A stretch of DNA of 64,000 nucleotides from Microdochium bolleyi (taxonomy: Eukaryota > Ascomycota > Sordariomycetes > Xylariales > Microdochiaceae): the NCBI GenBank assembly GCA_001566295.1, contig KQ964248.1, positions 1,860,001 through 1,924,000 of the forward strand. Reading direction: 5' to 3'. Shown here piece after piece: positions 24,847-36,137 of the stretch. The notes under the pieces were generated by a model. The model was not told where the DNA came from. It saw only the letters and a list, made by a program, of their open reading frames with translations, and searched no databases. The translations under genes and the position numbers were made by a program. Numbering within the stretch: position 1 is the stretch's first letter; every line of letters begins with the position of its first letter.

Positions 24847-25645
24847 AAATCGGCGAACTGACACGCAAAGGACGACCGGAGAAGTCCCATGTCCCATCTC
24901 GGCAAAGGCCTAGGGCTGGGTGCATCCGCCATGACAACTTAGTTCTGCAACTAGCGAGCGGCACTCTGCCCAGATCGCCGCAGACGATCACCCTCGGTCA
25001 TGTGGCACTGCTTACCAGGAACCGACATGACACACGGGACGGCTGCCCTGTGGTGGTGTGTTTTGTCCATCCGGGAATATCGATCGGCCATCGGAAAGAC
25101 AGTATTGAGATGGCATTAACTAGTGCCGCTTGCTTTCCCCGTCCTCGTCCCCCCCTTCCCCTGCAGCCGGGGGCTTGATGCCACAGCTGCGCCTTCCATC
25201 GGACTTGCGAAACACACGGAGGTGTGGCCAGCCGTGGCGCTTCTGGCAGCTTGGGCTGTCGGCACTTTGCAATCCCCGGGCAGGCCCGTCGAGACCGAAG
25301 AGGTAACCACCACGGCGCGACAGAGCTGGGGCCCTTTTTCTTCCGCAAGGCAAAAGTTGTGGCGCGGTGTGCGCAGACAGGGCTGACGACTCTCATGAGC
25401 AACCGCCATTTCGGCATCTAGGCTCCCGAGGTCAGCCCGGTCATAGTAATCGAAGCAGCCGGGCAACGCCATGGCTTTTGTGTGCATGCTGTCTGGGCCT
25501 GGGCTGGGCCGGGCCCAGGAGCCCGGGGCCTGAGCAGAGACACAGGTTTGCAAGGACAGTGATGATGACCTCATGCTGCCAAGCAGTGCTGGCGGGAGAT
25601 GATCCGACATGCCTAGGTACGCAGTAAGGGCGGAGTGCTCCGGCC

Positions 25646-25672
25646 GTGTGTGTGTGTGTGTGCGTGTGTGTG
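25646..25672. repeat. GT microsatellite with one interruption
   Basis: GT dinucleotides broken once by GC (TGTGCGTGTG). Confidence 0.9.
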
Positions 25673-25887
25673 CACGATGATGATGGCGGCGAGGTGCCGG
25701 AGGAGAAGAGGGACCAGCCTGCTGGCGCCTTGCCCAAGTGAGCGAGCAGAGAGGCACGGCGAGGAACGGGGCGACGCCACAGTGGAGGGCGGTGGTGATG
25801 GAGCCGCACCCCCTGGCACGGTACTTGACATGCCTGTTTCACGTTCGGTCCCGAGGGAGCAGGCCGGGCGGGGCGCGGCCCCCCTCG

Positions 25888-25992
25888 CCAGGGCGCCAGG
25901 GCGCCAGGGCTCCAGGGCTCCAGGGCTCCAGGGCTCCAGGGCTCCAGGGCTCCAGGGCTCCAGGGCTCCAGGGCTCCAGGGCTCCAGGGCTG
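25888..25992. repeat. 8-bp minisatellite, unit CCAGGGCT, about 13 copies
   Basis: The first two units read CCAGGGCG and the following ones CCAGGGCT, nearly perfect to the GCCATGACA flank. Because 8 is not a multiple of 3, every frame through it repeats with an 8-residue period, which produces long spurious open frames on both strands. Each unit contributes one GGG, giving regularly spaced G-triplets. Confidence 0.95.
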
Positions 25993-27999
25993 CCATGACA
26001 TGCCAAGCGAGGACCGCCCTAGCACGTTACCTTCCTGAAGGGTGCGGAGAGTGGGGCTCGCATCGCGTGGAGCCCCGGGGGGGGTCTCGGGGGCGTGCTC
26101 TTTGGGCGTCGCGGCTGCCGGGGGTCTCACCGGCTCGCAGGGGGCGGCGCTCAACCAACACCGAGCTGGAGGTCGACTTGTCCATCAGGCTCGCGGGGCT
26201 GGCCGACGGCGTGCAGAGCCGAGGACTGTGCTGTGCTGTACACGGCATGGGCTGGGCGAGGAGCAAGCCTTTTTCTCCGACCAGCAACAACACCTCAAAA
26301 GAACAAAAACAAAAGACAAAACAGACGTGGAGGGGCCTGTGCTGGAGCCAACACGGCGGAGGAGAGATGGAGCAGCAGGAGAGGAATGGGCAACAACTGC
26401 CGCAGCATGTTGCAGGCTGCAGCCTAGCGCAGGAAAGTCAGGTCGGCAGATGCTCACCTGGGGAGCTCGGCTGAACCAGGGCTGTCCTACCCTTTCTGGA
26501 GTCGGGTGCTTGGCGCGCACCAGGGTGGTGTCAGGACGATCTCGGCCGAGCTTTGCGCGAGCGAGAATACGGTAGGTAGCTACTTTCCCAGCTTGGTAGG
26601 TAAGCGTAGGTACGTACCGAGCAGAGAAGGACGAGCACGAGAGGGGCGCGAGGGGAGCAGGGGGGGGGGGCATGTGTGATTTGCCATGCGGTCGAGCTGC
26701 CGGGACAGGGAACCCGATCCGTCTGACGCCGCCGATCCAAACTGCTGGAGTGCTGCATTGCAGAGCTTCTCTTGCCGCAGGCAGGGCAGGGCAACCCGAC
26801 GCAGGCAAGGAAAAGCACGTGCGCTATTCTTAGTTCCCTGCCGCCGTCGGGAGCTTTCCCTTAGGGTAATTTACCCAGGTGGCCGGCCCAGCACACCGTG
26901 TCGTCATTTGCCCGCACTACCGCGCGCCGCGCGCGGTAAGTTCGTCAGAGCCACTTTCCCCCCAAAAGGAAGCGGGAGCTGACTGATCGGCGCTGCAGGC
27001 GTGACACCCGCGTGGGTGTCTGCCTCTCTCTCTTTATCTATCTCTCTCTGACTGACGGGAAAAGCCGGTTTTGGAGGTAGTGAGCGAAGGGGGACGGGGG
27101 ACAAGTGGCTTTCCTGCGTCATGCAGTGGGGGGAAACATCGAGAGCATGTGTCGTCGCCGTGGGGGAAATTCCCCGACATGCGGCCGCAGGAGTCGGCCG
27201 GTGTGGGTGGATGCTTCCCGAGGCCAGGAGAGACACATTGTCGGTCAGAGTTGGAATGCTCGCGGCAGAAGAGGCAAGGGGGGGTGTTCGTACAGTGCTT
27301 GGGTTGGTTTTTGTGTTGTGAACAGGCTGAATAGGTTGTTCACGGACGACGACTACTACAACGACAACGAGGTTGAAGGAAGGGGGTGGCGCTCGCATCA
27401 CGATGAGAAAATGTGCCCCCGAGTGACCTGTAGTTCGCGGGAAGCAGCATCTCTGCGCAGGTACCTGGCACTCGTGCTCGGGCCCGAGCTGCTTTTTTTC
27501 TGCTACGACCATGGCCATGCCCCATTCACATTAAAGTATTGATAATCACTAGGAGACAAGAGACTGAGCTCGAGACGAAGCTTGCGAAAGGGGGGCGTTG
27601 TTTCGCAGATGGTAGCACTCTGCAGCCGACTGACCGCCAGTGACTGTGGTCAGCAGGCGAAAGTGATGATGGTCTTGGAATGTTCTCCTCGTTCGATTCT
27701 GGATCAGAAGTCTCGTGGTTCAAGCATTCTGGGCCCGTCTCCGGCTATAGCTGCCTGTGCCTGCTGCTTCCTTCTTCTGGGACACGTGCTGTGCTGTTGT
27801 CTCGTCGGTCCCAGGCCTAGGGGGCAGCCTGGAGATGTGGTGGCCATGACAAGAAAGCCTCCCATTTTCATGGAACTGGTCGGGTATCTATCTGTATTTC
27901 TACTGGGAAGGATAGACAGCCCGGGTCAGGACACGGTTCTGTGATATGCTCTTCCTCCTGTCTGAACTGTACGAATCGCCCATTGGCTGATGATGACGG

Positions 28000-30200
28000 C
28001 CACCTGAAGGGCTTTTGACTTATGATATCAACTCAGGTCCGACCTGGATGTTGTACGAAGTGCGGACTTCAAGCAGGCGGTATTACCAGGTTCATCTCGG
28101 TGCAGCAGTGACGGCATCGAGATCACCGCGGTAGCCGGCCGAGTGCTCGCTACCAGAATTCTCCCCTGATTACCTCCCATTTGACTTCGCCATGTGATAC
28201 TTGGGCTTCGCGCAGAGTCACGAGAATTGTGCCGGACTCTCAAGTTCCTTCTCCCTCTGGTCACGAGGAGAACCATGTCGGCAGGAAGTAGGGACGCTTC
28301 TGACATCAGGACAAACATGAACAAAACACGTGTTGTAGGCATTTTGAATTTCGAAGTCGCTACGCTCCGGTTGTATGTCCAGCTAGGGAAGAGAACATCC
28401 GATTTCGCGTCTCGAGATGTTGTATGTCCAGAATTTTCTCCGAAGTTCCATGGCGCAAACTTGGCATCAAGGGCATGGTTTCCCAACACAGCCGAGGAGA
28501 AATACATACCAGTGAGGAAGAGTGCGGTCAAATCAGGACAACAAAATTTCGTCTAGACGGGACAAAACGTTATGTGACGCTACACCACGTGATCTTCTAG
28601 ATATCTGCATGGTTGAAGGTCTAGTTGACGTACAATTCCCGGCAGCATGGGCAGTCTAATAATATGTAGCTGCGTACAGGCTCCTACGTCGGGTCAGAAC
28701 ATACCCTGAGAAACAATACCTAGGCACACACGAGATAAGGGATGTGAAGACACATAGATTCCGTCCACTGTGCTCATTCCGGTTCATTATAACAAACATG
28801 GCCGCCCATCGTAGACAGATCAATCCTTTGCGGGAATTTCGGACAACGGAAGCATGATCGACTCGATATGCGTGCTGGTGGGAGTTCAGACAAATTGACC
28901 AAGGTATACTCGACGGTCTGGAGGTTGCCTCAAGTTACGGGGAGTCTGTTTGTACAGAGTATTCAGAGAGATGCCGGGGCAGGTTTTTTTTATGGTTTTT
29001 TTTATGATTTATTTTTTTGCCTACAGGGCTAAATTCTGAGGCTTCGAAAAAACTGGCCGGGACTTCGGTGTTTGATTTTGACACGGGTTTCAGTTTATAT
29101 TCTTTCACCATTTTCAGGTGTTCGGCTTGTGACCGATCCAGACGAGCAGACAAGGCCCTCGGCTATTCTGCAGCAGGGACACGATAGTTGCCTCTCAACT
29201 GGGTAGAATGGCGAGGCCTGCTGTGAGGCTAATCCTCGTCAGTATGGAAGGTTGCTCGGCCTGGTGACTTGTAATCTGACGATCATGGCGAAATGACTGT
29301 TGCAAGGTCCCGCAAAAACCAGCCAGGCGGCGCATAAATGATGTTGTTCGTGAAGAGACAGAGGTCGCAGCTATGTATGTGAACGATAAGAATGCTGTAT
29401 CTCTGGAGATAGTGATCCATTCTTTTCCTTACTTTCAAATATCCCGAATGAAGGCTCGTGACATGTATCCATCCGCCCGTAGCAAACATCACACCGGCTC
29501 GGGGCATCTCACTTGCACTACAACCATAACTTTCAGATCCTGATATTTTAGGTTGCCACCGAGTCGAGTACTATCTCGAGGGCGGTTAGTCTGAATGAAA
29601 CAGTCGATCAAAGAAGCCGGCGGGTCTGTACGCGGTACAGAATTGAGGAGATGAACCCGCTGCTTTTCATGAGTCGAGTGCCGTTGGTTAACAAAACAGA
29701 GCAGCCCTTTTCTGCTGCATCAACATCTGAAAACCGGACAATATCTAGTCCAATCTGAACTAGGGAGATTGCTTACCTGTCTTAAGACACCGATAGGTAG
29801 CAACTAATTCAAGAGACGTGTTTCTCCTGGCAGGTTCCTGAGCCGCTGAAAAACCACCAAAAAAACCCCAAACACTGCCTAGCCAGGAAGTCCCTCAAAA
29901 GTCACAACGAGCCGGAAGTGTTATATGTGTCTCACTTCAGGCCGAGTCGCACGCAAAATATTGACACTTTGTGCGTTTGTGACGTTACTGGACTCCACCA
30001 ACGACCAAACTCGCCAACTTTCACAGTCACGGATTCATCCTTTTCAATCGGGTGTATTTTCGTATGAAGAGACTGCGGCCGCTTCATAAGAAGCTTATGA
30101 CTGAACAAGTTCAAGTTTTAAGTGATTGGCTTCATGTCAGGCTTCGTTGGTCGATCAGTCGGCACGATATCTTGATGTCCTCGAGTTCAGACAATAGTCG
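28000..30200. other. AT-richer island inside the gene desert
   Basis: By eye the base composition becomes richer in A and T than the flanking DNA, with T-tracts such as those near 28985-29020 and only short open frames (up to 167 codons) of no recognisable family. It could be an old repeat altered by repeat-induced point mutation, but no element ends, terminal repeats or transposase motifs were seen. Confidence 0.4.
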
Positions 30201-30673
30201 AGACTGAGTCGGCGACTCTCTTCCTTAAAACAAAAGCCAGTCCCCGAAATAAAGTTCTCCAGTGGTTTCATTGTCGAAGCTGATGCTTTACGCATGCCCC
30301 GCAACGAAGTGATGTTCAGGCACAACAGACGAAGGAGAGGTTGAGCCGTCCGTAGTGGGGCCCCCAATTGTGCTGTGACCGCGTGGCGCCTCCGGCCGCC
30401 GTGTCTCAACCCCCAATTGTGGCATGCAACAAACATCCGCAACCGTCCATCGTCAATGGTACTCAATTGGACGTAATCTTTACGGCCCAAGCACGGCAGC
30501 AAGGCACCATACAGAGCAGTCGACGGGCATGATAGCAACGGTCTATCTGTAGCTCGACAACCCCTGAAAGCACGGCTGCAACAGCTAGCATCCACCACCC
30601 ACCTGCAACCTCACCACCACGAACAAGCCCGACCACGACCATCGTCCGCCGACGCTCTCCCGCCCGCCCCGCG

Positions 30674-31666
30674 ATGGGCTTCTTCACCGTCGTGACCGCC
30701 TACGCGGCGCCCGTCTTCCTCATCGCATCGCCGATCCTGACGTACACGGACCAGGCCATGTCCATGTACCGCAACAAGTCGAGCGCCGGCTTCTCGCTCG
30801 ACATACCCCTTATCATGCTCGTCGGCTCGATCTGCAGGCTCTTCTACTGGCCCGGCGCCCGCTTCGACACGGCCCTGCTCATCCAGGCGTTCTGCAACAT
30901 CTTCATCATGCTCGTCGTCCTCAAGGTCGCGCTCGACAACAGGCCGGGCCACTCGTCAAAGGGCGGCGAGGCTGCCGTGCCGTTCGCCGGCGCCCGCGAC
31001 GGGTCCTGGGCCGGTGGTGGCAGCGGCGGGTTCCAGCGCCCGTTCAACTTCTGGCGGTGGCGGTCAGATAAGCCGTGAGTTCTTGTTCTCTTTACCCTTC
31101 CACAGCTCTGAGGAGAGTTGCTATATCATAGAGCGAAAGACTGGGCCACAAGAACCAAAAGCTGACAACAGTTTCTCCGGCACATCTATAGATACTGGAA
31201 GACCCTCCTGTACCTCTTTATAACCCTGCTCGCGCTCGAGCTGCTCCTCGAGCCCCTGACGCCCATCTATGCGAAATACTCAGACCTGGTCGGCTACGTC
31301 GGCCTCGCGGTCGAGGCCACCCTGCCCCTGCCGCAGCTCTACTCCAACCACCGCTCCCGGTCGTGCCGCGGCTTCCGCCTCTCGGTGCTCCTCAACTGGC
31401 TGCTCGGCGACTCGATGAAGATGTTCTGGTTCTTCACGTCCAAGCCGGGCGCCATCCCGTGGAGCTTCAAGCTGTGCGGCATCTTCCAGGCCGCGTGCGA
31501 CGCGCTGATCGGGGTGCAGTACCTGCTGTACGGCGACGGGGAGAGCCCGCCCGCGATACCGCCGCAGACGTGGCAGCCCATCGCGGCAGCGACCAAGTCC
31601 CATGCCGCGGCGAACCTGCCGGCGTGGCTGCCGTCCCCGAGCGGGAGGGGGGAGAAGGATAACTGA
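30674..31666 (+). CDS. PQ-loop repeat membrane protein (SLC66A2/Any1-like), 291 aa
   Basis: Exons 30674-31074 and 31192-31666, with a 117-nt GT-AG intron splitting a Pro codon. The protein has seven likely membrane spans in two PQ-loop halves. The first begins FLIASPILTYTDQ followed by SAGFSLDIPLIML, where the usual PQ is degenerate (SP); the second has the intact PLPQLYSNHRS followed by GFRLSVLLNWLLGD. This arrangement matches vertebrate SLC66A2 (PQLC1) and yeast Any1 (YMR010W), Golgi/endosomal proteins linked to phospholipid asymmetry and flippase function. A Gly-rich soluble loop lies between the halves. The stop is only 149 bp from the stop of convergent RAI1. Transported substrate, if any, is unknown. 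Confidence 0.88.
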
Positions 31667-31815
31667 GTAGACGTTTCTTGGATGTAGAGAAAGGGTTTGG
31701 ATAGAGCTTGGTGTAGACATATATAGACTATTTTGACATTTGCTAGAGACGCATGTTCTGTGAATGATGGGTGGTGTTGGTTTTACAAGATGTATGGGTT
31801 GAGCTAAGAGCTGCG

Positions 31816-33640
31816 TCATGGGTTGCTGCTGCTCTGAAGACTGAGCTTTATCCGCCAGTTGATGAACTCGTCGGGCAGGATATTGCCGTGGCCGGTTTCC
31901 TCGATCCGGAACACCTCGATTGTTTGGGAGTGAGCGCCACGCCGTATCCTCCAGACTCCCTCGTCGGTGATTGTTATCTTGAGCCCTACATGTCGGGCGG
32001 GGTCGGTCAGTTATACGCATTGCACAAGAAAGCAGCACGGCTTTGAGAAAGCATTCACTACTTGCAGCCTTGCTCCAACGGCGCAGGAGAAGACAGTATC
32101 AACAACATACACCGTCTGCGGAGGGGCTTCTCTCGACCCGCGGCCGGTGTGAAGGAACATGATGGGGGGAGCACTCACAGTCCAGGAAGCCGCTCGCAAA
32201 GTTGATGCATGTGTTTGCGTCCCAGCTGCGCACCCCTCTCCGGGCCGCCGTCTCGGGGATGGTGACAGTCTTGATCTCCTCGAGCTTGCTGAGGATGCCA
32301 CCCTGCGTGCGGAACCCGACGATGATCTTGGGGACGCCCAGCAGGAAAGACTGGATCCAGAACTTCATGAGCTTGCGCTCAAAGTTGGCCATGCCGCGCT
32401 CGTCACGGATCTCAGCGCTCGTCTTGAGCTCGACCCAGTTGATGGGCTTGCCTTGCTCGGCAGGTTTCGAGTCCCATACTGTTTGTGCGCAAATCCCAGT
32501 CAGCAATGCTGCTGTGCGAAACAGGGAAGTTTTCCATGAGAGGCAGAGTGTGGATGATGGGAACAAAAGTACAAGGGGCACCACTTACTCGCATCGACCT
32601 CCCCACCTAGGCATAATATGCTCTTGCCGATACCCGTCCGGACTACCGAGCAGTATTGTGCCTTGTTGCTGACAGTATGCTCCTCTCGCTGTTCTATGTA
32701 CTCCCTGGACATCTCGCCCCATGGTCGCGGTAAGCAGCTGAGAGCCTCAAACTTGTATCCTGCCCTTTACTTTAGCGAACAGCCGGAAAGGAAAGAGGTG
32801 ACAGTTATTTGGAGTTGCAGTAAGCGCCTTACCCCAGAAGGCCATGACATCAGGTGAAAACTGCTGATGCCGCCGTCCTCGTTGCTGGTTCTGCTGTTCT
32901 TGTTGGCTTGCTTGCTTGTACTCGTTGTTCTCCTCGATGAAGCTGTGATTGAAGGCCCAGATTAGAGACGAGTCGAACAAGTTCTGAAGGAGGCTCAGAG
33001 ATATCTCACATGCAACCCTTGAATCAAGAGACTAATGTTAGTTGTACATGCGTGCTTGGCCATCGGATTGCCAAAACACATACCTGGTACAATGTGGCGT
33101 TCATTTCGAAGCTGTGCAAAAGCTGTGTTAATGAGATCCGATGGTCGAGATTAAACAGTGAACACGAACCCATCCCTGTCTTCGAATGGGACAGACATGA
33201 GCTGCCTTGATGTTAGCACTATGACGTCCTGGAGACCATGGGGTGTAAGTCAAACCTTTGTCATCATCCCACGCCACGTCACGATCTGCGCATCGATCTT
33301 TGAGCCTGTCTTCTGCTCATGGTCCATGATCGTCTTGAGCAGGCCGTCGAGATGCTCATCTCCAGAGTCATCGTGCTTGTCAAACGACTCAAACCCCCTT
33401 GACAGGTCGGCTCCCAGGCGCGGAGGATAGTACCACTGCATCGAACGATCGTCCAGATGAAACTCATGATTGTCGTCGTACGAGAAGCATGCGAATTCCT
33501 GCAGAGGCGAGTCAGCGGGCTGTGTCTTGCCTCCGAAGAGGCTGGTCAAGAGGAGCTCTTGCCTTGGGGCGTTTGACAGCTTCACACTCGCCAGAGAAGC
33601 GGCCGATTGGCTGGATATTGAAAGAGCTGTTGGCGCTCAT
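31816..33640 (-). CDS. rai1: RAI1/DXO-family decapping nuclease, 379 aa, 9 exons
   Basis: RAI1 partners the nuclear 5'-3' exonuclease Rat1 and removes incomplete or non-canonical caps (pyrophosphohydrolase/decapping activity). Exons (minus): 33640-33563, 33498-33256, 33201-33170, 33111-33084, 33017-33010, 32942-32833, 32759-32589, 32478-32179 and 31985-31816. All joins keep frame and restore family sequence: RPK-EFACFSYDD, MMTK-LMSVPF, DG-FEMNATLYQ, GC-IFIEENN, FW-GYKFEA, EVDA-IWDSKP. Active-site residues are present: Glu171 in GYKFE, Glu220 and Asp222 in GEVDA, Glu240 and Lys242 in ELKT, plus KFWIQSFLLGVP. Length is normal for the family. Two joins are unusual: intron 1 starts with GC, and exon 5 is only 8 nt. 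The gene is divergent from the 34148 gene across about 507 bp. Identification is firm; minor splice details are inferred. Confidence 0.93.
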
Positions 33641-34147
33641 GGTGCACGCCGTATGCCGAGCACGAGGTTGCGCGGAGGGATTGCGACAGTAGAAAGCTAT
33701 GAGTATGTGACAGGGCTTCTGTAGAGACACAGCCCTCATGAACTCCCTTGCTATCGAAGTGTTGTTGCTTGGGACGCCTGTTTGATGTCTCGGGTCAACT
33801 GAGACGGAGCCGGACCCGTCGAACACACGGGCGGGACGCGGGGCATGCGCGCCGACCTGCTGCCGCCGATCACAAGCAACAGCGGAGCGGATCGCGGTGC
33901 CTACCATCGTCCAGCACAAACCACAACCACACCACGACAGTCCTACAGCACAATTCTCTTACTTAGACCCTCAGGACGCGCCAATCAACAGTGATACCGC
34001 TCACATCAGTGCAGAGTTGCACCCTCACGACATCTTTATTACCTAGCTGCCACCCTTGTGCCCCTCCGAACATCGCTCGCCCGCCACCCGCGACACGAGC
34101 TTGCAGTACGAGCGCGCCTCAAAGACACAGATCGCAGCATCGTCGAC
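33641..34147. promoter_or_regulatory. Shared divergent promoter of RAI1 and the 34148 gene
   Basis: About 507 bp between two outward-facing start codons. No motif was assigned; no separate gene is seen. Confidence 0.5.
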
Positions 34148-34945
34148 ATGGCCGAGCGGCCGCCGCCAAACATGCGACCACCCACGAACCGAGGCGTCCA
34201 GCCGCGATCGAACCTGAGCCACCAGCGCCACCACCACAGCAGCAGCAACGGCAGCAACCACCACAGCAACAGCAACAACAATACCGGAGCCGGAGTCGGA
34301 GCCGCGGCCACAGCCACAGCGGCGCCGCTGCCGCCGCCGCCGACAGCAACAACGACAACAATTACAACCAACTCCGGCGTCCGGCGCAATCTCTTCCAGA
34401 GCCAGCTCACGCGCCGCCCGACGCCGACCTCGACCGGCTCAGCCGAGACGCTGCGCCTGGGCGATAACAACGTCGACGTGCTGTCCGACACCTCTGAGAT
34501 TGTGGTCCGCGACAAGAACGGCGACTTTGAGATTGGCGACCCGCCTACGCCGCCGCTCGAGGATCCGGAAGACGGAGGGCTCGACGAGGCGCAGGAGAAC
34601 GAGCGTATGTCTTCATACGTGCGATGCAGTAGGACAAGAGGACGATTTGGTCGGATCCATGGCTGACTTGTGATTCATATTGAAACGCTACAGAGGAAAG
34701 ACGCAGATTGGCCGATGCTGTCAAGCACCACCAGATCAACTTGAGTCGCATGCCAGCACAACCCGAGGGTAGGTCGCCGTACGCCGAGAGAGAAGTTCTA
34801 CATATATATGTGCGCTGAAGCTAACATGATTATGCGTGCCAAAGAGGTGATGGAAATCCTCAGAGCGAGCATGAGGGCGCAAGTTGCGTCCCTGGCGGAA
34901 GACAACTGGATGTACGAAGCTGAGGAGCAGTCGCACCTTCAATGA
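34148..34945 (+). CDS. Small conserved-looking fungal protein of unknown function, 210 aa
   Basis: Exons 34148-34604, 34694-34768 and 34845-34945, with GT-AG introns of 89 and 76 nt; all joins are in frame. The first ~90 residues are low-complexity (H, S, N, T, A, P). The remainder is more ordered-looking: RRNLFQSQLTRRPTP, an acidic block around VRDKNGDFEIGDPPTPPL, then helices around RRRLADAVKHHQINLSRMPA and EVMEILRASMRAQVASLAED, ending EDNWMYEAEEQ. The start follows a short leader; an in-frame ATG at 34058 also exists, but MAERPP begins the more natural protein. The stop is 97 bp from the GET4 stop, in convergent orientation. I do not recognise the family. Confidence 0.75.
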
Positions 34946-35042
34946 ACGCCGCGGAGTCTATGGTCTGCATGACACTCGTCAGACGAGATGTCCGTGTTCC
35001 GTCTCCGTTTCGGCATCCTTGGCTGAGTTGTGACATGGTCTA

Positions 35043-36137
35043 TCAGTCCAGACCCTCCGCGGCTGGCATAGAGCTGCCTATCGCGGGTCTACGAGGAGCT
35101 GGCTTGGCCGCACCGCCACCACCGCCGAAGAATCCACTCATCATATCCATCAGAGGATTGCTCTGTCTCGGCCGCTGGATCTGGAAGTACATCTCGGCGA
35201 TGAGCTCCAGCTGCTCGTGCCAGGAGCTCACCTCCCTCAGATGTGTCGAGTACTTGGTCGTGAGCTGCCGGTAGACGTCCGCGCCGCCTCGCTGCACGGC
35301 GAGCAGGAGCAGACCAAGGAAGTTTAGCAGCGGTATGCTGGGGTAGATGCGGATATCGGCCGAGCTACTGCTGACGTCCTGTGCGTTGAGCTGGGTTCCC
35401 TTGTCCTGGCTGAGGGCGCTCGTGAATGCGCGGTACGAGGCATTGGCTGCCCGTACATTGGCCGTGACGAGGTAGGGCAGCACTGCGCGCGCCGCGTACT
35501 GCGCCGCCATGTGCGACTCGTCCTCCTTGAACCACTCGTACTCCATGCGCGCCAGGACCTCGGGGGACTCCTTTGTGCCGAGTATCAGGTGTCGCTCCGC
35601 ATCGTAGGCTGCGTGCTCCTCGGCGTATAGAGAGCCCGCCACGTGGTGCAGCTCCGGGTCGCCTGCAGGGTATTCGCCAAACTTGGATGACCACCTAATG
35701 CCACGAGGAGTGGTTAGCAAACTGAAGTCAACCCTTGGCACGAATATAAACCATGAGCAATCTGTCCCACCTCCTCACACTTACGCAATCATCTCTCCAA
35801 TGTACTTCTTCCGCGTCGGCTCCTCGCTCTTGAAGAGGCGCAGGCAGGTCAGCAGCCGTCCCTTGGCCGTGGGGTCCGGCTTCAGCTCGGCCTGCTTGTA
35901 CGTGTCGACGAGCAGGATGCTCAGGTCGCCGCCGCTGCCGCCCTGCCCGGGGGCCTTGAGGAGCGACTGCGCGACGTTGTAGATGATGTCGATGGCCGCC
36001 GGCCAGTTGGCGGCCTTGGTGTAGCGCGCCGCTACGACCCGGGTTTGCTGCTGGGCCTCGTAGTACTGGCCCTCCTCGATGCGGGCCTGCAGCCGCGCGA
36101 TGATCTTGTCGATCTTGTCGCCCTTTGCGGCGGCCAT
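35043..36137 (-). CDS. get4: GET4, tail-anchored protein insertion factor, 334 aa
   Basis: Exons 36137-35785 and 35694-35043 (minus), with a 90-nt GT-AG intron splitting an Ala codon. The protein is all-helical and matches Get4 (DUF410): DKIIARLQARIEEGQYYEAQ at the N-terminus, a TPR-like region KAANWPAAIDIIYNVAQSLL, LVDTYKQAEL, FKSEEPTRKKYIGEMI, then WSSKFGEYPAGDPELHH and ARAVLPYLVTANVRAAN. Get4 pairs with Get5 and bridges Sgt2 to the Get3 ATPase, handing newly made tail-anchored proteins to the ER in the cytosol. The C-terminus has a Gly-rich stretch, then a short basic tail. Length is normal. The start is the only good upstream ATG. Confidence 0.93.

Larger units (their letters stand above)
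18793..30673. other. 11.9 kb stretch without a supportable gene
   Basis: It lies between two divergent genes, the Zn2Cys6 regulator (-) and the PQ-loop protein (+), so it is upstream DNA for both. Open frames up to about 280 codons occur at 21.0-21.7, 23.9-24.6 and 25.4-26.5 kb, but they overlap on opposite strands and show no domain. Contents: C16 at 24831-24846, a GT repeat at 25646-25672, an 8-bp minisatellite at 25888-25992, G11 at 26660-26670, two ACTCCG motifs (20313, 21271) and an AT-richer section at about 28.0-30.2 kb. No tRNA was found. Confidence 0.55.

Noticed and set aside
25441..26575. Long open frames (up to 279 codons) on both strands across the minisatellite
   Set aside because: They arise from the GC-rich 8-bp repeat and flanking G/C runs; the translations are period-8 repeats without domains.
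28028..28531. 167-codon minus frame in the AT-richer island
   Set aside because: No transposase, reverse transcriptase or other known motif, and no element ends were visible.
33084..33170. Alternative donor GTGTTC after DGF in RAI1
   Set aside because: It puts the downstream FEMNATLYQ out of frame; the donor GTTCGT three bases earlier keeps the family sequence.
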